From Acinetobacter populi (GTDB lineage: Bacteria; Pseudomonadota; Gammaproteobacteria; Pseudomonadales; Moraxellaceae), in the NCBI RefSeq assembly GCF_002174125.1, contig NZ_NEXX01000007.1, forward strand, positions 62,001 through 126,000: 64,000 nt of DNA. Direction: 5' to 3'. The translations under genes were made by a program, and so were the position numbers. A model generated the notes under the pieces. The model searched no databases and was not told where the DNA came from. It saw nothing but the letters and a program-made list of their open reading frames with translations. Shown here in pieces: positions 29,033 through 39,141 of the stretch. The first letter of the stretch is position 1; each line of letters begins with the position of its first letter.

Positions 29033-29980
29033 ATGATGCAGAAACAACTAGATGGCTTGGTAACCAGCATGCGCTTCATCAGCAAGTTACCTTTAAAATT
29101 ATTACAAACATGTGCTACAGGTATCAGTGTTATTATCACCAAAGCACTTCCTGTAAAAACACCCCGATATGCAAAACTCAATATCGAAATTGCGTTTCCC
29201 GATGCCTCACCTGAAAAAATACAACAGATTTATCAATCTTCAGCCATCAATGAACTAAAATCCTATTTTGAGTTTATTCATATCTGGGGCAACCGTACCG
29301 AAAAAAATCTGGCGATGCTACATTCTGTCACCGGTGCAGAATATTTACATGAAGCACTGGCAGCCAAACAGGGAATTGTTTTAATTGTGCCACATTTCGG
29401 TACTTGGGAAATTATGAATGCTTGGGTCAGTCAATTTACCCCGATGACCATTATGTATAAACCCCTGAAAAATTCAGCGGTCAATAAATTCGTTTTACAG
29501 GCACGTAGTCGTGAACAGGCACATCTGGTTCCAACCGATGAAACTGGTGTGAAACAAATATTCAAGGCACTTAAGTCTGGTGGCATTACGGCAATTCTGC
29601 CAGACCATAGTCCGGATCATGGCGGTGAATTAATTGACTGGTTTGGCGTTCCCTTATATTCCAGCCAATTAAGTGCCAAAATGATTCAAAAAACCAAAGC
29701 CAGATCCCTGTTGCTCTATGCCCTGCGGAATGAAAATGAAGGTTTCGATATGTTTATCGAACCAATGTCGGAGGAGATTTATGACACCAGCAAAAATGGC
29801 ACATTACTGATTCATAAAACCATGGAAGCATTGATCCGCCGTTATCCAGAACATTACCACTGGAGTTATAAACGCTTTAAGGCCAATCCCGCCACTTCAG
29901 CTCTATATACACTTCCAAACGACAAAGCGCTCGCATTAATCCGCAAAATCCAGACGCAAAGCAGTACTTTTGGGCAATAA
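29033..29980 (+). CDS. LpxL/HtrB-type lysophospholipid or lipid A acyltransferase
   Basis: The 315-residue protein matches the LpxL/LpxM acyltransferase family. The H-x4-D/E catalytic motif is IVPHFGTWEIMNAW, and ILPDHSPDHGGELIDWFGVP and EHYHWSYKRFKANP are the other conserved blocks. An N-terminal hydrophobic stretch anchors it at the inner membrane. Members add a secondary acyl chain to lipid A or re-acylate lysophospholipids; which applies here cannot be decided. The start (ATG ATG at 29033) has no clear ribosome-binding site; Met13 at 29069 is an alternative. Its 3' end overlaps convergent comEC by 45 bases. Confidence 0.85.
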   Translation: MMQKQLDGLVTSMRFISKLPLKLLQTCATGISVIITKALPVKTPRYAKLNIEIAFPDASPEKIQQIYQSSAINELKSYFEFIHIWGNRTEKNLAMLHSVTGAEYLHEALAAKQGIVLIVPHFGTWEIMNAWVSQFTPMTIMYKPLKNSAVNKFVLQARSREQAHLVPTDETGVKQIFKALKSGGITAILPDHSPDHGGELIDWFGVPLYSSQLSAKMIQKTKARSLLLYALRNENEGFDMFIEPMSEEIYDTSKNGTLLIHKTMEALIRRYPEHYHWSYKRFKANPATSALYTLPNDKALALIRKIQTQSSTFGQ

Positions 29981-32449
29981 CCACTGTCGTGTGGCACGCG
30001 CACTCTGCCATGACCAGATGGATTGGTGCTGTTTTAATTCAATATGAATTGCCCCTAAATCTGCGGTATTCACATAGGCAATATTCAATGCCTGTAATCG
30101 AGCCAGTGTTTCCGGCGTAGGATGTCCATAACGGTTATCAAAGCCTGCCGAAATCACAGCCAGTTTGGGATTGACCTGCGCTAGAAAATCATAGGCAGAA
30201 CTATGCCGACTGCCATGATGTCCCAGCACCAGAATATCAGCCGTTAAATCTGGATAATCCTGCAATAGATAAAATTCACCTTCCCAGCCTAAATCACCCA
30301 TCACCAGAATCTTAAACGGTTGCCCCAACATTTCTGTTTGAATCAATACCACACAGGAAGATTCATTCTGATTACGCCTTGAATAATTTTCTCTTGGGAA
30401 AAGAATCTCTATATTCACGCCATCCCATTGCCAAGCCTGTCCCTGATCGCAACGTATAAATGGAACCGCTGGATAATTAGTCAATACTTTATCATAGCTA
30501 TTACTGCGTAACTGTTTGACCCGAATATGATCAATGACTGCCGCGGCACCACCGCTATGATCCAGATCCAAATGCGACAATAAAATTTCATCCAGTGAAC
30601 GTATGCCCTGACTGCGTAAAAATGGCACAATTACCCGATCTCCCATCGATGCTTGCCCTTCTTGCCAAGCGGGTCCCCCCGTATCAATCAATAGCTGATG
30701 ATTTGCTGTTCTGAGTAAGGTCGCCTGTCCCTGCCCGACATCCAGAATATCAAACTGTAATAGTGCACGTTTTTGGGGAATAAACGTCAGCAAGATGAAA
30801 AAAGCCGCCCAATATCGGGGAATCAACCCTTTGGGCAAAGAAATCAATATGATGCCAATGCTTAGACTGAGCAAAGCAAAAACATTAAGATAGCTTGGCA
30901 GATACAACCACGCTGCAACAGGTTGCAAAAGCAATAAAACATGATTAAACATCGCCAGCAAAAAAGCGGCCATCGACCAGATTAGATGTCCAAAACTCGG
31001 AATAATCAGCCAGATCAACGCAGCAATAATATCAAGCGGCACAATCACCAGACTTAAAAATGGAATGGCAATTAAATTGATCACAGGTGAAATCAACGAA
31101 ACCGCCTGAAACTGCCATAACACGATAGGTAAAAGTGCAATAAAAATACGCCACTGCGATTGCCATAACAGCGCAATCAAAACCTTAAAACGTTCGATTA
31201 AACCAAGGGAAGGCTCTTGCTTTTTCTCCTGAACTTGCTGATAGATCAATAAAAGAATGGCCGAAGCCCCAAAAGACAACCAGAATGCTGCCGATAAAAT
31301 CGCAAAACAATCCCACCAGAGCACCACACAGGCAGCACATAACAAGGTCGTAAAAGGAGAAATCCTGATCCGTAATAACAATGCCAGACTACAGATGAAA
31401 ACCATAATCCATGTGCGTAGTGCCGGAATTTCAAATCCGGTAAATGCCACATAAAAACTAACGCAGAGTAAAAAAATCGGTAAACAGACATAAGGTTTGG
31501 GAATATACTGATAAAGATTACGACATACGCCACGGCGCATCAACGCATGTAAAATCTGCATCAATACCCAAGTCAACATGGCGGCAAGAATCAACACATG
31601 CGGACCGGAAATTGCCAGTAAATGGCTGATGCCCATCATTTGATACAATTCAATGCTATCTTTACTGATCCCGCTACGATCCCCAGTCAATAAACCCAAT
31701 AATAATGCTTTATTTTGATTGGCAGCCGTATCACCCACCAATTGTTGCCGATAGCTCAAACGTAACTGTTCAATCCATAACCGCCACTGTGCCAAAGGCC
31801 GTTGTTGCTCAACCACAAAGCGATACCAGCCCATACGCTGGATTTCATCTGCACTTAAAGGCTGGCTATACAGAACAGTCGCTGTACCATGAATGCCGTT
31901 TTGTAATAACCATTTTTCCTGATCAAAACCACCGGGATTGACATAGCCATGTGGTGGTTTGATATCGACTATGACCTGATAAAACTGACCAAGCTGTAAT
32001 TTTTCTGTGCTTAAGCCAATTGCCTCACCCGCTGCATTGTAAATCCGCTTTGGATAGAGCAATATTTTTAAACTGCGATTTTCATTCGGAATTAATAACT
32101 CGGCATTTTGCCGCCAATTTTCCAGTTTTCCATCACTGATACTCTGAATATAAACAATACCCTGCACTGTTTGTCTATATTGCACCTCATCGGCCAGTCG
32201 TTGCTTCAATTGATGATCGGCATAGGACCAACCCAAGGCAAAAATTGAAAGCACGGCAATGCTTTTCAGCAAAAGTGAAAGAATAAAATAAGATCGGGAA
32301 TAATCCTTAAACCAGAGTAGATAATAGAAGAGCAAGGCAAAAAATAAGGAAAACCACCACACTGATGCATGGCAATATTGAAAAAAACTTTGCGTCAATC
32401 CAATACAGCTGATCGCAGCAATCCATCCGACACATAACCATCGAATCAT
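29936..32449 (-). CDS. comEC: DNA uptake channel ComEC/Rec2 family (ComA in Acinetobacter)
   Basis: The 837-residue polytopic protein carries single-stranded DNA across the inner membrane during natural transformation. Order: an N-terminal membrane/OB-like region (about 1-200), the competence domain with NKALLLGLLTGDRSGISKDS and SHLLAISGPHVLILA, many membrane segments to about 560, then a metallo-beta-lactamase-like domain with FDILDVGQGQATLL, LLSHLDLDHSGGAAAV and LVLGHHGSRHSSAYDFL. The metal-ligand motif HLDLDH is intact, so nuclease activity is possible. It fits a naturally competent Acinetobacter. Confidence 0.95.
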   Translation of the reverse strand: MIRWLCVGWIAAISCIGLTQSFFQYCHASVWWFSLFFALLFYYLLWFKDYSRSYFILSLLLKSIAVLSIFALGWSYADHQLKQRLADEVQYRQTVQGIVYIQSISDGKLENWRQNAELLIPNENRSLKILLYPKRIYNAAGEAIGLSTEKLQLGQFYQVIVDIKPPHGYVNPGGFDQEKWLLQNGIHGTATVLYSQPLSADEIQRMGWYRFVVEQQRPLAQWRLWIEQLRLSYRQQLVGDTAANQNKALLLGLLTGDRSGISKDSIELYQMMGISHLLAISGPHVLILAAMLTWVLMQILHALMRRGVCRNLYQYIPKPYVCLPIFLLCVSFYVAFTGFEIPALRTWIMVFICSLALLLRIRISPFTTLLCAACVVLWWDCFAILSAAFWLSFGASAILLLIYQQVQEKKQEPSLGLIERFKVLIALLWQSQWRIFIALLPIVLWQFQAVSLISPVINLIAIPFLSLVIVPLDIIAALIWLIIPSFGHLIWSMAAFLLAMFNHVLLLLQPVAAWLYLPSYLNVFALLSLSIGIILISLPKGLIPRYWAAFFILLTFIPQKRALLQFDILDVGQGQATLLRTANHQLLIDTGGPAWQEGQASMGDRVIVPFLRSQGIRSLDEILLSHLDLDHSGGAAAVIDHIRVKQLRSNSYDKVLTNYPAVPFIRCDQGQAWQWDGVNIEILFPRENYSRRNQNESSCVVLIQTEMLGQPFKILVMGDLGWEGEFYLLQDYPDLTADILVLGHHGSRHSSAYDFLAQVNPKLAVISAGFDNRYGHPTPETLARLQALNIAYVNTADLGAIHIELKQHQSIWSWQSARATRQWLLPKSTALRLDFAD

Positions 32450-32606
32450 TATTATGACTACTCAATTTGTTTTTGTTGTTCACACACCATTATCATGTGT
32501 ATTGATTATTTTGATATTAACGTAATTTTAATGCGTGTTAAATGCTCTGTTATACATTCAGATTTAATAACACGCTTTTGCCAAAACTTTTGCTAAAAAA
32601 GCGAGC

Positions 32607-33308
32607 TTAATTTTCAAACCAACGACCATCTCGCATCTGTAGGATACGATCTGCGGATTTTGCCAAAGACTCGTCATGTGTCACGACCAACATCGCCATA
32701 TTATGTTCTTTACGCAATTCGGTCAGTAAGTCAAAAATCCCTTCTGCGGTATGGCGATCCAGATTTCCTGTTGGTTCATCGGCCAGTACCAATTCCGGCT
32801 CTGTTACCAGTGCACGGGCAAGTGCCACACGTTGCCGCTCACCACCGGAAAGCTCGCCGGGCTTATGGGTCAAACGATGGGATAAACCCACCTGATCTAG
32901 CAATTTTTCCGCTTTTTGTTTGACCTGCTTAAACTCGGTACCTTTGCGTAACATCAATGGCATACAGACATTTTCCAACGCAGAAAATTCCGGTAATAGA
33001 TGATGAAATTGATAGACAAAGCCCAAATGCTGATTACGCAAATTACCACGTGTGGTTTCATCAAGATGATCAAAACGTTGACCATTGAGCAAGACTTCAC
33101 CTTTGCTCGGACGATCTAATCCGCCCAAAACATGTAATAAGGTACTTTTACCGGAACCACTGGCACCAATTACCGCAACAAATTCGCCCTGATGTACCTC
33201 CAGATTGATGCCTTTTAATACCTCGACTTGATTGCGTCCATCATCAAAACTACGATATACATCTTTTGCCGCAAGAATCACCTGACCACTCTTGATATGA
33301 CTACTCAT
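32607..33308 (-). CDS. lolD: Lipoprotein-releasing ABC transporter ATPase LolD
   Basis: The 233-residue ABC ATPase has Walker [20 protein letters not shown], the LolD-type [19 protein letters not shown], signature [15 protein letters not shown] and Walker [13 protein letters not shown]. It powers release of lipoproteins from the inner membrane to LolA. I start it at 33308 (MSSHIKSGQ); this ATG overlaps the end of the permease gene by eight bases, so translation is coupled. A start at 33368 would extend deep into the permease gene. Confidence 0.95.
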   Translation of the reverse strand: MSSHIKSGQVILAAKDVYRSFDDGRNQVEVLKGINLEVHQGEFVAVIGASGSGKSTLLHVLGGLDRPSKGEVLLNGQRFDHLDETTRGNLRNQHLGFVYQFHHLLPEFSALENVCMPLMLRKGTEFKQVKQKAEKLLDQVGLSHRLTHKPGELSGGERQRVALARALVTEPELVLADEPTGNLDRHTAEGIFDLLTELRKEHNMAMLVVTHDESLAKSADRILQMRDGRWFEN

Positions 33309-34536
33309 AGCGTAAAGCCTCCGCAGGTTGAATTTTTGCTGCACGTAACGCAGGATAAATGGTGGCAAGGAAACTCAAAATCAGTGATAAACCAACAATC
33401 ACAACGACATCTCGCCATAACAATTCCGATGGCAAATAATTAATAAAGTAAGCTGCAAATAAATTTAAGCCGAGCGCATTATTGATCCAGCCCAAAATAC
33501 CACTGATTGATGTTGCCAGAATGACCCCAAGCACTGCACCCGACAATGTTCCAATCACGCCAATCACCGTTCCCTGTACCATAAAAATACGGGTAATCGT
33601 AGCCGGTGAAGCACCTAGCGTTCTCAAAATCGCAATATCAGCTTTTTTATCGGTCACCACCATCACCAGAGATGAAACAATATTAAATGCTGCCACCAGT
33701 ACGATCAGAAACAGTAGCAAACTGACCATAGCTTTTTCCATTTGAATGGCGCTAAATAAATTGCCATGCGTGTAAGTCCAGTCAGAACCATAGAAATAAG
33801 GTGGCAAATCTTTTAAGACACTTTGAACCACTTCCGGTGCCGCAAAAATATCATCCAGTTTTAACCGAATACTTTGTGCACCATTGGGTAAACGCAATAA
33901 GGTCGATGCATCATTTAATGAGATATAACCCATCATGCCATCGACTTCTGCACCAATACTAAATATCCCGACAATGGTAAAGCGTTTAAAACGAGGGACT
34001 ACACCAGCAGGTGAAGGCGTGGCTTCAGGTAAAACCAGCGTAATTTTATCGTGCAGTTGTAATCCCAAGGCATCCGCCAAAGATTTCCCCAGAATAATGC
34101 CATACTCGCCATCTTTCAGATCATTCAGTGAACCTGCAACCATATAATCCTGAATGATTGAAACCTTAGGTTCATATTTGGGATCAATCCCGTTGACCAG
34201 AATACCCGATACCTGTCCCTGTGCAGTCAACATACCCTGTAACTGGGTAAAGGGCGCTGCACCTTTGACATGCGGATATTTTTCCAGTGCCGGAATCATC
34301 TCCTGCCAGTCAGTCACGATATGACTCGACGAGACAGTCGCCTGTGGCACCATACCCAGCACACGATTTTTGAGTTCACGGTCAAAACCATTCATCACCG
34401 AAAGCACAGTAATCAATACAGCGACGCCAAGCATCAAGCCGATCATGGAAACCAGTGCGATAAAGGAAATAAAATGATTACTGCGTCGAGCCCGAGTATA
34501 ACGCAGCCCAACAAATAGCGAGATCGGTTTAAACAT
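33301..34536 (-). CDS. lolC: Lipoprotein-releasing ABC transporter permease (LolC/LolE family)
   Basis: The 411-residue permease has four membrane segments with a large periplasmic domain between the first and second. The N-terminal [20 protein letters not shown] and [20 protein letters not shown] are family hallmarks, as is the C-terminal [20 protein letters not shown]. Only one permease gene accompanies lolD here. This fits the homodimeric LolF-type arrangement that I recall being reported for Acinetobacter and Francisella, instead of LolC plus LolE; the window shows no second permease. Confidence 0.93.
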   Translation of the reverse strand: MFKPISLFVGLRYTRARRSNHFISFIALVSMIGLMLGVAVLITVLSVMNGFDRELKNRVLGMVPQATVSSSHIVTDWQEMIPALEKYPHVKGAAPFTQLQGMLTAQGQVSGILVNGIDPKYEPKVSIIQDYMVAGSLNDLKDGEYGIILGKSLADALGLQLHDKITLVLPEATPSPAGVVPRFKRFTIVGIFSIGAEVDGMMGYISLNDASTLLRLPNGAQSIRLKLDDIFAAPEVVQSVLKDLPPYFYGSDWTYTHGNLFSAIQMEKAMVSLLLFLIVLVAAFNIVSSLVMVVTDKKADIAILRTLGASPATITRIFMVQGTVIGVIGTLSGAVLGVILATSISGILGWINNALGLNLFAAYFINYLPSELLWRDVVVIVGLSLILSFLATIYPALRAAKIQPAEALRYE

Positions 34537-34721
34537 ACGACCTTATATCCAGAGTTTAATTTCTATATTTATAGCTTTTGGGAAAACAACCTTACAGCCA
34601 TATCATCTTTGCGCAGAATGTTAGCATGATAAATTATCGTACTTGCATAATTCAAACAAAACTCTTTAAATTTAAAGGAAATTTGAAGTGAAAGGAATAT
34701 TCAATATCTTTTCGGGATCAT

Positions 34722-35624
34722 TTATTTTGATACCAAGCGCAACTTTGCACTGATATCCCGCCAAAAATAGAGCGCCATGCCAATGAAAATTACCATGACA
34801 CCAGCATAAGTGGTGAGAGCTAGATGTTCATGATTCAATGCAGCACCAATCACCAAGGCGATAATCGGTGTTAAAACTGTAGTGAGTGACAAGGTCGTGG
34901 CAGAAATATTTTGCACCAGTTTAAAATAGCAGAACATGGCGACAATAGATGCCATTATCACAGTATAAAACAGTGCCAATATGGATTTTAAAGAGGGTAA
35001 CTGTGTGGGAAAATTCTGCCAGATAAAAGGCACTATACAGATCGCCATGACTGTTGAGCATAGAATTGAGCCTGTGGCCTGAGCAAAAGGCGTGACGTTG
35101 GCATTGACCTTTTTCACCAGATAAATTGATAAACAATAGACCGAAACACTCATCAGCATCAAGGCGATCCCATACAAACTAAAATGCATGGATTGCTGCG
35201 CAAATAAACAGATACTACCCAAGCCCAACAAGGCAATACACATGCCCAGCCATTGCACCGCACTTAATCGTAATGAAAACCATAATACCCCGATCAAACC
35301 TGCAATAATCGGTGCTAAACCAAACATCAGCGCAATAATGCCCGATGACAAATAAGCTGTTGCCATGTAGGTGAATGTTTGCGAAACAATCAGGCTACAA
35401 CTGCCCGCCAGATAACTAAGCCATGCCTGACGATGTAAAGGCAAAGGCGATTTAAACAGCCACAAGATAAAAAAGGTTAAAGGCAACGCCAACAAGAAAC
35501 GAAAGACCATAGACCAGAGTGCAGGCATACTTTCCACACTCCAAACAATCGCCAGTGGTGTAGACGCCCAGATAAAAACCAAAATGATATAAGTGAATAT
35601 GGCATTTTGTTTGCTAATCGCCAT
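34722..35624 (-). CDS. EamA/DMT-family transporter
   Basis: The 300-residue protein has ten predicted membrane segments arranged as two EamA repeats, for example YIILVFIWASTPLAIVWSVE and SGIIALMFGLAPIIAGLIGV in the first and ATTLSLTTVLTPIIALVIGA in the second. Members export amino acids or metabolites or have unknown substrates. There is no neighbouring gene that hints at the substrate. Confidence 0.85.
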   Translation of the reverse strand: MAISKQNAIFTYIILVFIWASTPLAIVWSVESMPALWSMVFRFLLALPLTFFILWLFKSPLPLHRQAWLSYLAGSCSLIVSQTFTYMATAYLSSGIIALMFGLAPIIAGLIGVLWFSLRLSAVQWLGMCIALLGLGSICLFAQQSMHFSLYGIALMLMSVSVYCLSIYLVKKVNANVTPFAQATGSILCSTVMAICIVPFIWQNFPTQLPSLKSILALFYTVIMASIVAMFCYFKLVQNISATTLSLTTVLTPIIALVIGAALNHEHLALTTYAGVMVIFIGMALYFWRDISAKLRLVSK

Positions 35625-35664
35625 TTATACATCCCATCTTAATATGATCAATTTGTCTTTAATC

Positions 35665-36150
35665 CTAATGTTCGATCTTTGTTTTTTGTATTTGCTTGCG
35701 AATGGTTTGTTCCAGTGCATTGGAAAATTCGCGTTTATCTCTGATATTCATCGGTGCAGGCCCACCAGTTTGTACACCGGCACCGCGTAAAGTATCCATA
35801 AAATCACGCAGATGCAATCGAGCCTTAATATTACTCTCGGTAAAAATTTCACCGCGTGGATGGATGGCAACACCGCCCTTTTCAATCACCTGTGCAGCAA
35901 GCGGAATATCCTGTGTCACTACAATATCATTGCCCTGCATTTTCTCGACAATGGTTTTATCTGCCTCATCCGCTCCGGATAATACCTGTAAGGTATTAAT
36001 ACGTGTAGAACGAGGAATATTCAACGGTTGATTGGCGACAAAAATAATATTCAGCATAAAGCGATCAGAAGCACGTAAAATCACGTCTTTCAGGACATTG
36101 GGCAAAGCATCGGCATCAACCCAGAGCTGGAACTTTGGTGTGGTGGACAT
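35665..36150 (-). CDS. YaiI/YqxD family protein (DUF188)
   Basis: The 161-residue protein has the DUF188 pattern: [19 protein letters not shown] at the N-terminus, [20 protein letters not shown] in the middle and [20 protein letters not shown] near the end. The conserved aspartates resemble those of PIN-like nucleases, but no function is established for the family. It follows the EamA gene region on the same strand. Confidence 0.9.
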   Translation of the reverse strand: MSTTPKFQLWVDADALPNVLKDVILRASDRFMLNIIFVANQPLNIPRSTRINTLQVLSGADEADKTIVEKMQGNDIVVTQDIPLAAQVIEKGGVAIHPRGEIFTESNIKARLHLRDFMDTLRGAGVQTGGPAPMNIRDKREFSNALEQTIRKQIQKTKIEH

Positions 36151-36229
36151 AAAAAATGCAGATCAATAAAATTAATCTGCATTGTAGCCGATTTCTATAT
36201 CGCAATGCTCGAAATGCCGAAGACAAAAA

Positions 36230-37462
36230 TCATTTTTCCTGATAAGTAACCTGTCCGCGATAGATTGTCATCTTACGCATAGAAACACGAGCAATCGCTT
36301 CGGCTGAACAACTGGCCTGCACCAACATAATATCAGCGGCATCCTGTATTTGAGGCCATTGCCGCTCACCATGTTGATTCAAGGGTAAAATACCAGTGGC
36401 AAAATATAAGGCACGTGACAATGAATATTCATTTTTCCAGCCATATAACTGGGCGATTACATTACTGCGTTCAATGATATCGCCCTGACCAAAAGGATAC
36501 CAATGGTCCATGACACTGTCTGTACCCACCTGCACCTTAACACCCAACTGATGCAACTCAGCTAATGGCATTCTAAACTGGATCGGCACGCCACTGATTA
36601 AAGTGATACCCAACCGTTTCATCTGCTCAGCATATTCTTCAAGTTCCCCATCCTGTGCAATATCATAAATTACAAAGCCGTGACTGAGGTGAAACTTATT
36701 TTTTAACTGAGGATTTTCTTCAATCAATCTCAAAATCAATTTGAGCGTCTGTTTTCCGACTTCTCCTCGTTCATGTAAATGAAGATCAATTCCCACCTTA
36801 TAATCCAGCGCCAGCTGAAAGGTGGTTTCCAGAGATTTTTGCCGATCGCCATCAAGTGTTTGTGGATCAATTCCCCCAACATAGTCACATCCCAGTTGTA
36901 ACACCTGCTGCATTAAAGCAACAGTATTGTCCCGATATAAACCATGCTGTGGAAAAGCTACGATTTGTCCACAGATTCGGGATCGATACTGTTGCAATAC
37001 CTGTTGAGTTTTTAAAAAGTGTTCTACGCCTATTGAATGATCAACATTACAATGTGCCAGTGTTTTGACTGCACCTTTAGAGATGATCAGATCCAGAATA
37101 GCTTGTGCACGTTGTTCTACAACTGGCAATTGTCTGGGTAATAACTGCTTTTCCATCGCAATCATTTCCGCCACGGACTTATCTTGCTCTGCCGCTTGCC
37201 ATGTACCCCCATAATAGGTTTTATCCAGATGAATATGGGCATCTTGAATACCAGGTAAAGCCAGATAACCTTGTCCATCAATATGTGGTAGTGCCATTAA
37301 GGTTTCAGGTAAAGCGTCAAAATATATACCAACAATTTTGCCTTCCTGAATATGAAGCGCAACTGTACGGGTTTTGGTTGCCTGTACCTCACCCAGATCA
37401 TCATATTCAAAGCCGACTTCAAGTAAGATATTGGATAATATATAGTTGTGATGATGTTGCAT
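36230..37462 (-). CDS. Cytosine-deaminase-like amidohydrolase
   Basis: The 410-residue protein belongs to the metal-dependent amidohydrolase superfamily, nearest to CodA/AtzC-type deaminases. Metal and catalytic residues are visible in PGIQDAHIHLDKTYYGGTW, GIDLHLHERGEVG, HLSHGFVIYD and VQVGTDSVMDHWYPFGQGD (the key Asp). CodA-type enzymes deaminate cytosine or related N-heterocycles. It is the last gene of the BMP importer-TetR minus-strand run, 69 bases after the regulator. The substrate is inferred to be the compound brought in by that importer or a product of it. No signal peptide. Confidence 0.82.
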   Translation of the reverse strand: MQHHHNYILSNILLEVGFEYDDLGEVQATKTRTVALHIQEGKIVGIYFDALPETLMALPHIDGQGYLALPGIQDAHIHLDKTYYGGTWQAAEQDKSVAEMIAMEKQLLPRQLPVVEQRAQAILDLIISKGAVKTLAHCNVDHSIGVEHFLKTQQVLQQYRSRICGQIVAFPQHGLYRDNTVALMQQVLQLGCDYVGGIDPQTLDGDRQKSLETTFQLALDYKVGIDLHLHERGEVGKQTLKLILRLIEENPQLKNKFHLSHGFVIYDIAQDGELEEYAEQMKRLGITLISGVPIQFRMPLAELHQLGVKVQVGTDSVMDHWYPFGQGDIIERSNVIAQLYGWKNEYSLSRALYFATGILPLNQHGERQWPQIQDAADIMLVQASCSAEAIARVSMRKMTIYRGQVTYQEK

Positions 37463-37478
37463 GCGAGTACCATGATGT

Positions 37479-37494
37479 ATCAGTCAATACTGAT
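37479..37494. repeat. Inverted repeat ATCAGT-CAAT-ACTGAT before the amidohydrolase gene
   Basis: Perfect 6-base arms with a 4-base centre, 17 bases upstream of the amidohydrolase start. The sequence differs from the palindrome shared by the other island promoters. It could be a separate operator or a translation-controlling hairpin. Confidence 0.35.
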
Positions 37495-37531
37495 GTTTTC
37501 AATAAAAAATATCTCGGTTGTTGTCATATAT

Positions 37532-38182
37532 CTATGCTTTTAAAAAACTGTTTAATACTTCCCGACACATCAACTTGTGCTCATTTTGCCAATCGACCTG
37601 CAACAAATCTGTTTTAAACATAAATGACATGGTATAGGCATTGGATTTTGGAAAAACCACCAGACTAACCATCATGGTATATAAATGCAGAGGATCGATT
37701 CCGGAGCGGACACTTCCAATTTGCTCACCACGTTGCAGTAACACTTCAAAGTAATGTAATAAATGCGAAGAAATTAACGGGATATGACTGGAACGCTGGA
37801 TATTTTCTGCATTGTGCAGATTTTCATATTGCAAAATACGGAATAACTCACGATGTGTGGCAAAATGTTGTTCGGTAAAATCATACAAACTTAATATGCC
37901 CTGAATCGGATCAATACTGGCAATATCAAGATTCAGTTGCAATTCATTGTTACGCAACTCATTGACCGTATATTCTAATACATCCAGATAAAGTTGGTCC
38001 TTACTTTTAAAGTAATGATAGATCATCCGGATATTGACTTGTGCAGCTTTTGCCAGTTGTTCTACCCGAACGCCACTAAATCCTTTTTCAGAAAATTCTT
38101 CCAGCGCTACCTGTAAAATTTTATCCCGATTGGAAAGCGGAGCGACTGTTTCATGACTAGCGTTTTCCGTTATATTCATCAT
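37532..38182 (-). CDS. TetR-family regulator (RutR-like), likely island repressor
   Basis: The 216-residue protein has an N-terminal TetR helix-turn-helix: RDKILQVALEEFSEKGFSGV, RVEQLAKAAQVNIRMIYHYF and KSKDQLYLDVLEY. The C-terminal ligand domain is of the RutR-like kind as judged by length and the FRILQYENLHNAENIQRSSH region. RutR senses uracil/thymine in E. coli. The gene sits between the nucleoside-class importer and the deaminase-like gene. Palindromes shared by the three island promoters are its probable targets, though this is inferred from proximity only. Confidence 0.85.
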   Translation of the reverse strand: MMNITENASHETVAPLSNRDKILQVALEEFSEKGFSGVRVEQLAKAAQVNIRMIYHYFKSKDQLYLDVLEYTVNELRNNELQLNLDIASIDPIQGILSLYDFTEQHFATHRELFRILQYENLHNAENIQRSSHIPLISSHLLHYFEVLLQRGEQIGSVRSGIDPLHLYTMMVSLVVFPKSNAYTMSFMFKTDLLQVDWQNEHKLMCREVLNSFLKA

Positions 38183-38209
38183 CTGATTCTCAATATCAAT
38201 GCTGTAGGA

Positions 38210-39139
38210 TTAATGACGTACATAAGGCACAGTTAAGGCTTTAGGCGCAGTTTGTTTTCCCATAAATCCTGCAACTGCAAAAAGTGCCAATACATAAGGC
38301 AGCATGATCAATAACGCAGGCGGAATATTAATATGCATGGCTGGTAATTGATATTGCAATGCACTCACCGCACCAAACAATACACAAGCCAAAGCCGTTT
38401 TTAAAATTCCCCAATTGCCAAAAATGATGGCTGCCAATGCCAGAAAGCCAATACCGTTGGTCATCCCTTCGGTAAACGTGTGAATATCCCCAAGGGAAAT
38501 TAAACTCCCTGCAATGGCTGCCATTATGCCCGAAATCATAACACCGAGATAGCGTAAAGCAGTGACCGACATACCGGCCTGATCTACAGTTTTAGGTTCT
38601 TCACCCACTGCGTTAATCGAAACACCTAAAGCAGTTCGTTTCATCACTACAAAAATTGCAAGCAATAAGACAATGCCTAAATAGACGATCCAGGATTGAT
38701 TAAAAATATTGGCCAGACTTGGAAACTGGACTGGATCAAACAGTTTAAGTTTGGCAAAACCAAAACTACTTTGTACAGCAGCCCCTGCCGAATTTTCAAA
38801 AAAAACTTTCCGATACATTAAAGTGGTCGCCCCCAATACCAGAATATTGATCCCAATACCAGTGACTAGTTGATTGGCTTTTAGGGTCACACTCAAAAAA
38901 GCCTGAAGCAAGGCTAAAGGAATGGTGCCAATAATCGCAATTAAAAACCCCAACCATGGGTTGCCTGTCAAATAAGCACCATAAATTCCCAGAAACGCGC
39001 CCGATAACATCATGCCATCCACACTGGTATTAATCACACCGGTTTTTTGGCTGATTAATTCACCTGTCGAAGCAATTAATAACGGTGCAGATAGACGAAT
39101 CGCAGAGCCAATAAAGATTGCCAGAATATCAATTCCCAT
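38210..39139 (-). CDS. BMP-type ABC importer permease (NupQ/YufQ-like)
   Basis: The 309-residue permease has eight to nine membrane segments and the family start LLIASTGELISQKTGVINTS followed by VDGMMLSGAFLGIYGAYLTG. It matches the second permease of nucleoside (BmpA/NupA type) importers of the CUT2 group. GAGGTGA lies 6 bases before the ATG at 39139, overlapping the end of the first permease gene. It pairs with the permease at 39142-40209. Confidence 0.9.
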   Translation of the reverse strand: MGIDILAIFIGSAIRLSAPLLIASTGELISQKTGVINTSVDGMMLSGAFLGIYGAYLTGNPWLGFLIAIIGTIPLALLQAFLSVTLKANQLVTGIGINILVLGATTLMYRKVFFENSAGAAVQSSFGFAKLKLFDPVQFPSLANIFNQSWIVYLGIVLLLAIFVVMKRTALGVSINAVGEEPKTVDQAGMSVTALRYLGVMISGIMAAIAGSLISLGDIHTFTEGMTNGIGFLALAAIIFGNWGILKTALACVLFGAVSALQYQLPAMHINIPPALLIMLPYVLALFAVAGFMGKQTAPKALTVPYVRH

Positions 39140-39141
39140 AT

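Noticed and set aside
32533..32575. GCGTGTTA ... TAACACGC inverted repeat between comEC and lolD
   Set aside because: The loop is 27 bases and no good T tract follows on the minus strand; kept out of the feature list as too weak.
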